From contig VXAA01001969.1 of the NCBI GenBank assembly GCA_013399115.1, forward strand, positions 90,191 through 154,190: a DNA stretch of 64,000 bases, given 5' to 3'. Source of the stretch: Anseranas semipalmata (taxonomy: Eukaryota > Chordata > Aves > Anseriformes > Anseranatidae). Below the pieces are notes generated by a model, which made no database searches, was not told where the DNA came from, and saw only the letters and a list, made by a program, of their open reading frames with translations. Made by a program: the position numbers and the translations under genes. Of this stretch, positions 25,042-36,659 are shown piece by piece; positions within the stretch are counted from its first letter, which is position 1, and each line of letters opens with the position of its first letter.

Positions 25042-25089
25042 TGGTGGCTGGGGCAGAGCCACGTGCTTGAGGTCCCACCTCAGACTCAC
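24771..25089. promoter_or_regulatory. GC-rich, CpG-containing patch
   Basis: GC is clearly higher than in the surroundings, with words such as GACAGCGGCGGG, CTGCGCGCC, GGAGGCGGGGAG and CACCCGTGGGG. It may be an unmethylated regulatory patch together with the one at 24,300. GGGCGG-type Sp1 words are not perfect here. Confidence 0.3.
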
Positions 25090-25143
25090 CCGCTTTCCTG
25101 TGGCTCCTCGGTCTTCCTACCAGTTTTGTCAAAAAGATCAGCT
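25090..25143 (-). other. Possible 54-base exon, product not recognised
   Basis: On the minus strand, CTCCTGCTATCCATCCACCC then TAG is a strong acceptor and AAGCGG/GTGAGT a strong donor. The frame between is open, with phase 1 at both ends, so inclusion or skipping would keep the frame. The peptide is short and basic (ELIFLTKLVGRPRSHRKAG) and is not recognised. It adjoins the CpG patches. Short splice-flanked frames like this are common by chance. Confidence 0.12.
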
Positions 25144-27534
25144 CTAGGGTGGATGGATAGCAGGAGTGTTTCAGAACGGAAAATAACATTTTATTGAGGA
25201 GAAGAGTGTTGTTTCAAACGTGTAACAAAATAGACCACAATATTTCCACAGAATTCACCTGATATTGACGAAAATATTTGTACACAAAGTGCCCTAAAAT
25301 CTCTACAAACACCTGTATCCATGCCACATGCACAGGTACACCAGAGAAGATAGAGCCAAATGAGTAGACTCTGATCCTCTCTCATGTGGACCAACAGTGA
25401 CATCTGGGGGAGAGGCAGGATGAGCAGAGGTTATTGCATTTCCTCAAGTATTCAGAAACAGCGGAGAGATCAGCTGTAACCAACTCCTCGCCCTACACAC
25501 CTGGCCTTTTGCCCTTTGATGAATTCTATCTCGCTTTTCAAAAGTAACTCACTTCTTAAAATTGAAGTTCTGGCTAGCAATTTATTGCCAGTGGACCTGA
25601 GCATCTTGTGCTCAACTGAGAAGTGGTAATGGCTTGCCACGGGGAGCCACTGAGGTCACCCAGCACTGTTTCACACCCAAAAGAAGAAAAGCACATGGAT
25701 ATTTATATTCTTATGATTAGTATATGAAAATTTTAAACATTGCTCATTGCAGGTGTAAAATTCTTTTCACAAAAACACTTATATTTGCTTAAAATGAAAT
25801 AAAGTGCCACAAGAGGAATTCAAGTATTGTTTTGGACTAGAATAATAAGATTTCACACACACAAAAAAAATGAAAAGACTTTTGAAAAGTTTTGTTTGGT
25901 TGATTAAAAACTCTCCTTGCAAATCTCCATAGTTTATGTTAACTACAGAGTAAAAATGCAAACTTAGTTGTGCACTCAACAAAGGAATAAATGCGCTCTC
26001 ACACATTCTCCTTGCCTCCTCCCCATCTGCACTGGCTTTTCAACTCTTACACTTGAGTTCTTCAGCTCCCTTCTGAACAACCTGCCTCCCAGACCACAGC
26101 ATCACTATTTATTTATTCATTCTTATCTTCAGGGCAAAGGGCTGGAGAGCATTCCTGCCTGCCCTGAATTATCCCTCATTTCCTCTACCGTGACAGAGGA
26201 AGCGAAGCAGCTTCACCAGACATGGAGGTGGGGATCTCCACAGCGTCCTCTCCCCGCGGTGCTGTTGCAGTTGGCACAGGCTGAGCACACCGGCGGGGTG
26301 GCAGCAGCTTCCACAGCTTTGCACACATTAGAAATAAGAGTGGATGAGCAGTTCCAGTTAGTCACTGGAGGTGCTTTGCTCAGTAGGTGGCCCTAATGAT
26401 AAGGTCTAATTTTCTGAAAATAAACTGTAGATCTTGAACAAGTATTTTGGCATTGCAGTGAATTGCTGAGTTACCTGTGATAACACGCTGTCATCTCAAA
26501 TGTTTATCTTGAGTTACTATAAATCTGATTAACAAAAAACCAGAGACTTGCTCAGTCCTAAGTTAACTTGACAACAGCCGTTTCCTTCTCTCTGACTTCA
26601 TTTGTCGTCAATAGCTCAAAGCTATGTTGTTTCTGGGGTTTTGCATAAAGATTTTTTTTTTTCTATTTTCAACTGAGTACCAAATGGCTCTCAGGAGTCA
26701 TTACTTCTTTCAACTCATAAACTCTCCTGGAAAATATATTTTTGTACAAGCACTTGAGAAAAGTGGTTCATTACAATCCTGTAACATTATTTTTTTTTCC
26801 TCCAACCCTTATTTCCTGTCCCTTAGATGACTATTCTGCTATTCCATCTCTACAGAAATACACTATTCTAGAACTCCAGACTATTGGCTTTTTCTAGAAG
26901 TCACGTGTTCAACACTTGGGGCCACTTCTATGTTGTTGCCTAAGCTGCTTTACATGACACCAGGCAGGATCTGAGTGGAGCACACCATCAAGAGCAACAA
27001 GCAGAAGCTACCAGACAGTGCTGCAGCTCTTACCCTTCACAAGAGAAGTATGATGAGGATGATACTGAAAGACTGATGCTTACAAACAGCAGGAACCACG
27101 TGACAGATTGTACTTATTGCTGTAGCAGCAATGTGCAAAAGCCTTTGTTTCTCCTGAAGATCATCAACTTGCTTGTTTTAAGGCTGCCTTTTCTATGTAC
27201 TTTGGGAACCAGAAACCACCACTGGTGGTTGGAAAGTTTCCCAGGCAGAATTGGTGTTTTTATTATGCATGAAGTAGTAATAGTAAGGAATCTCAAATCA
27301 CTAGTAAGAAAAGCAACTGTTTCTGAAGCATGATTAAAAAATGTGAATTATTGAATGTATTTCATGTAATCGGTGTAGAGGAGTTAGAAAACCTACTTGA
27401 ACTAATGTACTAATACACCCGTGGAAGTCACAAATTTCAGATCTCAACTTTGGGGAAGCATACATCTCAGAAATGGTGACTGCACGGTTACTCATAACAG
27501 CAAATCAAATCATCACAGGCAAAAGCAATACCTA

Positions 27535-27552
27535 ACACACACACACACACAC
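27535..27552. repeat. (AC)9 microsatellite
   Basis: Nine AC units, short but possibly length-variable between individuals. Confidence 0.9.
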
Positions 27553-30025
27553 GTAAGCGGACAATTTTGTTGCTATCTGCATATCTTCTTGACAACAACA
27601 CTGCTCGTATACAGCAAGAATGAAATCCTACCTCATTCATGCTAATAGTATCCAGCCATCTCAGCTAATCTAGCTAAAAGCAAAGCTGAATTCTTTCTGC
27701 TGGAAACAATCACAATATTTTGGCTGTAACATTAGGACATTTCCCACTTGAATGCGAATAAAGAATACAGTCAACAAATCAGAACAAGAAAAGATGAGAA
27801 GTATTTATGCCATGATAAGGACTGGAAGAATACATATGAATGAAATGCTGAAGCTGACTGGAATGTCTTCTGTCAGATAACAATCTTATGAGCATCCTTA
27901 CTAAATAAGGAAAGAACTGAACAACACATTATAATAATTGGGACTGGAAATTCCATGCACAAGTACCCACTCTCTGTATGTTTAGAGTATAGTTTTACAA
28001 AACATCTGATTACAAAACATTTCCTTTTAACCATATATAAAAAAGCCCATGAAGTGGGAGAAGTGTGATATAAACTTAGTGAATCAAGCCCCCAAACCAG
28101 AAAAGGGAGTACTTTTTTGCACAGTTGCATGTGCAATTTACAGCTTTTACAACAGCCAGATGACTTTTCAGTCATTCACATTCTGGATGTATTAGGATTG
28201 TACTAACTCACTAGGCTGATGTGTTGTAATTATCACAGAGTCCCAAAAAGCTGTTGGTCAGGGAATAGTTGCTCCTGAAAATTTTGATCATTAATAATAA
28301 ACAATCTAGGTGTTATTGTATAAATAAAGCCAGGAAGAGCCATGGGATCAACAGAAATCAAACACAAATAACCAATTACTGAATCATTAAATCCATACCC
28401 AGTGAAAAGCACAACTTTCTGTGGCATGGGTCACTCTATACACTGTAGGAACACACTAATCCAATGACCTTTTGAAAAACTACAATTTTAAGGTAGAACT
28501 GCATATAAAAATAAAAGAAAAAAGAAACACAGATGTATAAGGACTCCTCATTCCTACAGCTGATCAGAGAGGAATATTTGCCCTTGATTTTACACCATTG
28601 TCAGAGCAGAGTACTGCCTATTTTGAATAGAAGACAAGCGATTTAAAGTCTTGGCCAGGTAGCCACGGGAGCCACAAATCCATTAGAGCAAGATTCATTG
28701 GCAGATATGAGGCCTTTTGGGTGGCCTACATATAATTCACCAGCATCAGTGGACACTGCAGAAGAAATTGCTATATGGTGGAGCAGGAGAGACAGCACAT
28801 GCATACACATATGTTTGCAGTGGTGCATGAGAAGACAGGTCTAGCCTTAAGCCTTATATTTTCTCTAATTAAATGGGATGAATTTTCAAATACTTCCATG
28901 TACTTAGAAATTTAATTGGTTGTGAAATATGCTGAAGAGTTCAAAAGTGCTCTTTGTTATAAATAAAATCATTTATTGTGAAAGATGTTGGCAGTATTAT
29001 ATTTTATTTTTATACAAAATGTTGGAAATTGTCTCCAACAAATTTTATGGAAGATGGATCACTATTCTAAAAGGATGAAATGGACAAGGGGAAAAATAAA
29101 TATAAGCAGAGGCCAGAGCCTGATATAGCTTAAGTTAAAAAGAGAGACCTCATTTTTCTTTCCATCCTGAACATTACAGCTGTAACAGCTTTATTACTAC
29201 AGCTTTATATATGTTTACATTTTTTGCTGATTGTTGGCATTACAGCCACATCTGGTATCATTTTTCTTAACTTGCCTTATTACCATTTGTAAAGTGTTTC
29301 CCCCCACTCCCTGAGCCTCTCAAGGATCAATCTTCCCTCGCCATTCCGCCCTGTCTTGCCCTCCTACCTTCTCCTCTAAGTGTCATACTTTCTAAGACCC
29401 TTTTTCAAGAGGTAATGACAACATGAACAAATCCTTTTCATTCTTTTTAAATAAGGAAGAATGCAAATAGAAGGGCTGATTTGACAGCCTGACTGTTTGG
29501 CTGTGCTAGCTCCACTCTCATAACCCCAATTCCAACTCCCACTCTGATACTCTAGCCAAACAATATATTTAATTATATCATGCTGGTAGTACCAGGCCCA
29601 GATAACTGTTTTGCTGGCAGCGTTTTCCTAAACTGACCTTATGGTCAATATCTCAGCTTCCACAGCTTAAAATAAATTTCATGCTGCAGAGTACAAATTT
29701 ATCACCTGGGAGACACCCCCACCTCCATTCAGCGCTGAGTTATGGGAGGCTGCCTTGCTCTGAAGCAGAGTCCACATCAAAGAAAAGTTACAGGGACTCC
29801 TTTCCTTCTTCTGTGTTTCTAGTTTCAAGTAATTAACAATCTGTGACATTTGCTCATTTTCACACTAATTGAGAACATACAAAATAGTTTTTTATCTTAA
29901 ATACAGTTGTAAAACCTGAGGGAATCTTCCACTCCTGTTATTAATGAAAATCAAAGTTCAGGATATTTTTAGGGTTGGAGGAGTCAAATTTGTCATTAAA
30001 TAGAATACAGCTTACTTACTGGCTA

Positions 30026-30039
30026 AAAAAAAAAAAAAG
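30026..30039 (+). repeat. Poly(A), about 14 bases
   Basis: An uninterrupted A run after CTTACTGGCT, with no recognised body before it. Confidence 0.85.
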
Positions 30040-31812
30040 GTTTAAACTGTCTCAATTAATCAGAAAATACTTGTTTCACTCTAGCCTTTAAACAGCAAAA
30101 TGAAATGAAATCTTACAGAGCAAAAGGAAAAATACGTAACTGGAATGAATCAACAGGATGTTCTTAAGATGCCAAAAAAGGAAGTCGGGGACAGAGCATG
30201 GGGAATGCTTACCTATCAAAAAGGCAATAAATCTAAATTTGGAAAATTTTATTTTTCTATTGTCCATGTGGGCATCTAATATGTATCTATTCTTTTAGGG
30301 GAAAAGGCATCCATTTAAAGGCACTACGTAGAAGAAAACTGCTCTCTAGTGAAACTACAGAAAATTGGATACTTTATTCTGGAATGCTTGTGGTACTGTC
30401 TAAAGAGAACTGTCACATTGGGGTGGACTTGTGACTATTAAAGAAGGTTGGATTTGGTGGCAATAACAGATGAAATCATAGCATCAGCACATGAAATCAG
30501 TAATCCCATCACAAAACTATGTATTTATATTATGGTGGCAGTTTGGAGCCTCGGTAAAGGGGAAGGAGTCCGCTGTGCTATAAACACCAAGCAAAAGGAC
30601 CTCAACCTGAAAGCATCCTCCTATTACGATATACCCCATTAAGGTAACGATTACTGAGCCCACAGATTTTTTTGAGGACCTGAGTTCAGTGCCAACCTCC
30701 CACATGAGCTCCTCATAACAGAAAATGTGCTGAATGGACAGTAGGACAATAAATTAAGAAAAATTTTAACACCTGAAAAGTTAATAGTTTTGTGAATAGA
30801 TTTTGCTCAGATCTCTCACAGAGCTTAAAGGTCAAATATTCTGAATATTTATAGGTGCACTGAAAAACACAGATATGATTCCTTACACAGACTTGCTAAA
30901 AATTGGTAAGTTTGAGCGAATCTTTAAATATGGAGGGTCAACAAGACTCCATCTGGAGAAGCTGCAACATCTCCTTGTGGTCATGTCACTATCAATGCCT
31001 CCATATTTATTTATTTTTTAATCCAAAATGTGGTAAATCCAATGCAGGAAGTTATAAATGGAGAGATCTTTTCGGCACAGACTTGTTGAAGTTTAATCCC
31101 ATTTGGAGTGCACTAGGTGAAGTTTTAGCTCTGACACTCTATTTACTCCTGCCACTTAGAGGCACTCATAGTCTTTGAAAAGACATGTCAGAACATGCAT
31201 GTGTTTTCTATTTTACTTTGACGTTCAGGTTTAAAGAAGAAATTACAAGAATGGCATTGTCTCTGGTGGAAGGTACGGCTTTGAAAGCTGTACTTGTGCT
31301 GCCAAAACAGCAGATTTTGGAGAATGTTGATTTTTCTTCTTTATATATGACAGAATTATGTTTATTTGCTGAGAACTTAGATCCAACCATTTTTTTCTCT
31401 CTGCAAACTTATTATGTTTCTTTGTTATCTGTGAAGAAACATCCTTTTTTGACAAAAAATATTGAAAAAATGGTGTAAATAGCATAGTGGCCGCTTTACT
31501 TTCTACCTCCAATGTTAAAAAAAATACGTGTGTTTGAAGAAAATACAACTGCGCACCCACAAACAAAAATTTTGCACTGGAACAGGATGTTCAGCTTTGC
31601 TTTCTGGATCAACAATGTTTACAAACTCCTGTAACATCTCCAGCTCCCCATTTCCCTCCTTGCACCTGCATACCTTCCAGCTTAGCAGTAGTGTGATGGG
31701 TGCATGCTCAGGCTGCATGGAACTCACTTCAGCTATAGTTGTACTCCTTTTAAAGTAAGGTATTTAATCAGAAGAATGGACACCCAAAGGCTTGTTCAAT
31801 AGATTTTGTTTT

Positions 31813-31882
31813 AAAAAATAATATATATACTTGTAGATAGATATATACGCACTATATACATAATATAATGCATGTAATATAG
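31813..31882. repeat. AT-rich TATA-type low-complexity tract
   Basis: TATATATAC, AGATAGATATATAC and CTATATACATAATATAATG words in a row, a degenerate (TA)n/(GATA)n-like stretch. Confidence 0.7.
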
Positions 31883-34800
31883 TACCATTTGCGGACAAAG
31901 GTAAGATAAGGTTTCTAGATAAGTATTACTCATTAAACCAAGCAGTATAGTCAGGAATGGGAGATAATTTGTCTGACATGAAGAAGGGTCTGGATTCTCA
32001 AAAGCCTGTGTACTTCTTCCACCTCCACCAGTTCATCTAAAAGCAACAAACTTAGGCATGCCTAAAAAAATCATGTAAGAGATTTATTTCCAAGATCACA
32101 CCTAAAGAAGCACAGCTGTACCTGGCTGTTGAAGAGCTCAGTACAGTCAGTACAATCTCAAGACACCAAAGACCAGATGCCTCAAAATACATACCGGGGA
32201 AGGAGCCACTAGCTCTGTTACTGTGAGGCACTCCAGGCTCTCCTGAACTGCCTTGCATTCAAACACTGAGCATGCACCTCTGTTTAGTTTGAAACATCAA
32301 AAAATCTCAGTTTAAATTGATATGGCTTCACAAGGCAGAAATTAAGAAATCAGCTGAAGCTGTTCATACAGCTGAGGAAATAGGAAGACAGGCTTTTTTA
32401 TCTATATACATAAGTACTACATGTAAAAATTTTAGAAAAGAAAATCCAGGTGTATTTAAAGAGAATTGCAATGAGCACACAAATCTGTGAGAGAGGGGAG
32501 AAGAATAAAGAGGAGGAGGACAGCTAGGACAGTTCTATGAGGTGTTTAATGTCCCTTACCTTGTCACAGGCATCAACAGAAACAGGGAAACTACAGTATT
32601 ACATAGTTGAGTGCAATCATTCAACTTGCAACATAAAAATGGGCACAGTTCTGATCTCTTTAACACCCCCCTCGATACTTTGTATATATAGAATATTACT
32701 TTTATAAGTAAATATATTTTTTGTGATTTTTTTTTTTGTTTTACTTTTAGCCTTTTAATGAAAGTAAAAAGAGTTACCCCAAAAAACTGCAAAGACACTT
32801 TCTGGAAAGTGTCCAGTTATCAAGAAATCTAGAAAGCCATTGTGGCTTAGACTAACTGTGCCAAACCTATAAAAGGCAACAGGTGTTGTGAATAAAAAAA
32901 AGCTTGGCCTCAGTTCCACATGCCTTGATTATTTATTCTTATTTTCTGAATTAGTGTCTGGAGTTGGACAGATAAAGAACTGGGACAGCAGACAATATAG
33001 TGGTAATGACAGCTGTTATCCATATGCTGACAGAAGGAAGACTTTGTTTCTAGCAACTGGGACCAAAAATGTGTTTTTCTGTGAGTACCTAAGGATGGAC
33101 AGGCAATAGTTAGTGGTCCACTGAACAGAAGGCTTCTTACAGACCCCATAGCAAAAGAAACTCAAACTGTTAAATGATATACTGTATACAATTTAATCAG
33201 GGATATAAAGTTTTTTATGTATATATATTTTAAGAGAAAAAGCTTCCCTACTATGGATTAAATGTTTTAAATATCTCAATATTTGTGTACCCAGGGGAAC
33301 ATGAATATTGTACTGACACAGTCACAACCAATCATGCAATCTAAAGAGCATGCCGAGTCTGGAAGGCATATTGAGCATGTTCTCCGACGATGATATCATA
33401 AAGGTTCCCACAATGGGAAACACATGGCATCAATTCCTCACATTCCCTAACCTGTACACATGAAGCTTCATTCAACTCTGATCACTTAAGTGACAAAATC
33501 AGAAAGAGTCAGGATCTAAAATTAAGAAAATAAGAACTCCAGGCGCCTGAATTTTACACACTAATCCTGCACTTTGATAGACATATTTTAGAAAACCCAG
33601 GTGTATTCTCAACCTCTAGATAGTGCTAGTCTGAAGCTCAGCAGAACATTTGGAGTTCGCTGCGGATGCAAAAATGTAATACATGATATGGAGTTGTTTA
33701 TTACCAAGCATGCCTCAGAAGGGATGACATTAAAGCAAACTCCTTTCTCCAATATAAATATACATGTTCACTGAAACAACGAAAAATCTGGCAAAGCATT
33801 CTCTAAAAGTGAAGTTACCAGATGTAAGTGCTATTGTAGCTGCTACAGCTCCGTGGAAGCACTTAATCATGCTGAAAATGATGCCTCTTCCCGGTGAGCT
33901 GAAGTGCTATCTCCTTTGTCTTCCTGTGTGTTGTACACCCTCAGGAGCTATTCATCGTGTCTTCTGCTACTCATATTTGTTGCAGTTCATATGCTTTCGC
34001 ATTCATCTTTGACAGAGTTCACTGGAATTGTGCTGTCAGTAGGGAGCCATATGAGATGGAGATGTATTTGAAATTCCAGAGAATGAATTCATAGCACCAA
34101 ATTTTCTGTATCAAGGGTTTGCTTCATCATGTTTTAGAAAAGCTTATTCTAGGAAAACCATCCATGTTTGTGAGATGTAGAATTAGAGGATATGGGGAAA
34201 AAAAAGTGCTTGCTGGCAAAAAAATCATTATTATGTATGGAAAAAATCTTCCATGAATGTGGTCAGAGAAGATAATTCTTTCTTCCTCTCCTACTGAGAG
34301 AAATCACATGCCTTTCAGACAGCTTTTAAAGTCAATTTTTTATCTCTGAAATTTACAAAATCCTTTCAGTCCAGACAGCATTGTTTACTATCGTGATAAC
34401 AAGATATCTGATACTTCCACAGGCATCTTATCCAAGTTAAGAAGAAAATTCTCCAGACAACTTATTTAGAGAAAGAAAACAGGGAATGCACCTACTTCAC
34501 TAATATGTAGAATTTATGTAGTGATTTTCATGAAGAAATCTTCACCTTCTTTAAATGGAAGTCACAGAATCGTTATTCCCACTTTATACATGAGACAAAC
34601 AGAAATGTGAACAGATGAAGTGACTTATTTAGGAGAACAGAGAAAAGGATGGACTAAGAATTAAAGCCAAGCTGTCAGAGTAATGGTTCAGTGTGATGCT
34701 CCCAGGTCCAACATCTTATTGATTGGAAGAAAGAAAGAAACACCGTTGAAAAAAGAAGCGAGGCTAAACTCTCCACACTATTTCAGCTTTTCTTTAACAA

Positions 34801-36639
34801 TGAAGGAAAACCTACAAGTTTTACTTGTAGCTTATCTGCAAGTGGTTAGACTGTATAAAGTACTTGCATATGAAGTATCATACTACATCATACTAAGTCA
34901 AAGCTCCCTTTATTAAAAACTTGCAAACAAAATGAAACTCAAAACCAGAAAAATCACAGCCAGTGTATCTCAGAATAGTCACTGTAATTTAAAAAACGTG
35001 TCATGCAATTTTGGCTGCCCATATGTCACCTTCTATAGAAGGTCCAGACATGCTGAGAACACAGCCACTATTTCCCAATTGCTAAACATGCTTCACAGAT
35101 ACACACACTTTTATGTTATGAAATAACGGCCTCTTCTTCAGTGACTGCAATGATCCTGAATACCAAATTTATTTTCAACGCCAGAAATGTACAGCACAAG
35201 AGAGGACTAAACCAGAACTAGCTGGCATGGTGAGCTAATCTGCAGTATCAGCAGCCTGCAATGAAAAAGCTGATATCTGCAACAAATTAAAATCAAATAG
35301 GTGATCTCATGAAAACCTTTAAAACATTCTCAGATCACTCAGAAACCTTTTAGATATGTATCAAACCTGTACCTTTTACATATTGAGATGTGTATATGTG
35401 GAGTCACTTTGGTCCATCTGGCAGCCTCTGCTCAAAGGATTTGGAGGACCGGGCAAGAATGCGTGTGTGTCTAGACAGAGGTACGGTGTAAAAGCCCCCT
35501 TTATGTCTGCCTTCAGTTGTGTGGCTCCTGCCAGTTCCCTAAGAGACTTAGGTGGAAATATGTATACACATATACACAAACAAAAAATACATATACATGT
35601 TTTATACAGAAAAGATGGCTTGAAAAGTGGAATTTTATAAAAAAACGTTGTTCTTCCTCGTTATTAAGGAATACACAAGAAAAAAGAATTAGATCTTTCC
35701 TTGAACTTGAACAGCTCCCCTTTCCTTTCCTCTCTTTTGTTTCTTTCCATGATTTATACATAGTTATCCATAAGAAAGAGATTGCTGCAAAACAGATGCT
35801 CAGCTTCTTATATGGACACACATTAACAGGATACTTCTCGTAGCTGTGCCCCAATGGTGGATGCTGCAGCTCCAAGTATGTTATCATTTGGATTACAGTA
35901 TTTATCCTGACAAGGAGCTTCCTTACTGGCAAATCAAAATGGTGTGTAAATAATAAATAGTAGAGATTTCATCTTCTTAGAGACACAGTGATTTGTGAGC
36001 TGTTTTCTCACTTAGCTTTCACTTTGGAAAAAGCTGGCATGTGGTTTTACATATCTTGACATTTTTCAAGGACTGTTTAACCCTTGCTTTGGTTGGTCAT
36101 ATCTGACAATAATAATAAAAAAAAGTAGGGCTTTCTTTCAGGGCTTTCTACTTCTAGTTTTAGTAGTTATAGAAAATCAAGTAAAATATATACTCTAGTC
36201 AGCAAAAACCTCTAACAGCAAGATAAAAACACCAACTCAGAGAAAATCCCTGTTCTTCAGCTGAGTTTCCTAAGATGAGGTGGTTTTGCGAAAACTTTTT
36301 TTTTTAATGAGAAAGACTAAGATCATTCTGTGTTCCTAAACACGTGAGAAAGATTTTTTTTTTTTTCAGTTTCACAGAAGAAAAGAGGAATCCAACTTTT
36401 GAAGATACTTTGGATGCAAACACAAAATTGCAAGCATCATTAACTCTGATGCATGAGGCACACATTAGTGCTTCAGCCATAACAGCAGCTAATGACCCTG
36501 GATACTCTTCCTGAACCAATTGATATTGGTTCCTAATGGACAGAGGCATAAGATCTGCTCGATTTGTCTTAAAAAAATCTTTATGACAGATGGTATAGCC
36601 CTGGTTAACCATTAGTCAATGAAGCATTTCAGGAACCTC
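31883..36639. other. Non-coding DNA, no gene recognised
   Basis: A donor match ACAAAG/GTAAGA at 31,900 (+) and another, ACAAG/GTAAGG at about 32,558 (-), have no convincing exons attached. A TATAAAAGG word lies at 32,868-32,876 without an initiator at the right distance. A bulged hairpin at 35,242-35,280 is listed separately. Confidence 0.55.
35242..35280. repeat. Imperfect hairpin, 11-base stem with one bulge
   Basis: GCAGTATCAGC pairs with GCTGATATCTGC except for one bulged base; the loop is 16 bases. The stem is much shorter than the roughly 22 paired bases expected of a microRNA precursor. Confidence 0.4.
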
Positions 36640-36659
36640 TTTTTTTTTTTTTTTTTTTT
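36640..36659 (-). repeat. Poly(T), 20 bases
   Basis: A run of 20 T; on the minus strand, a poly(A). No AATAAA at the usual distance and no recognised retroposed gene on that strand. Confidence 0.9.

Larger units (their letters stand above)
25144..31812. other. Non-coding DNA, no gene recognised
   Basis: Holds a GC rise around 26,130-26,320 with a few CpGs and an (AC)9 microsatellite. The stretch 29,470-29,780 is complex and repeat-free, with words such as CCAAACAATATATTTAATTA, and could be conserved non-coding DNA. No exon stands out. Confidence 0.5.

Noticed and set aside
32868..32876. TATAAAAGG as a promoter
   Set aside because: No initiator match at the usual 28-34 base distance and no open exon follows.
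36640..36659. Poly(T) as the tail of a minus-strand processed pseudogene
   Set aside because: No AATAAA at the usual distance, no recognisable coding body, and no clear target-site duplication; the same holds for the tracts at 47,194 and 61,090.
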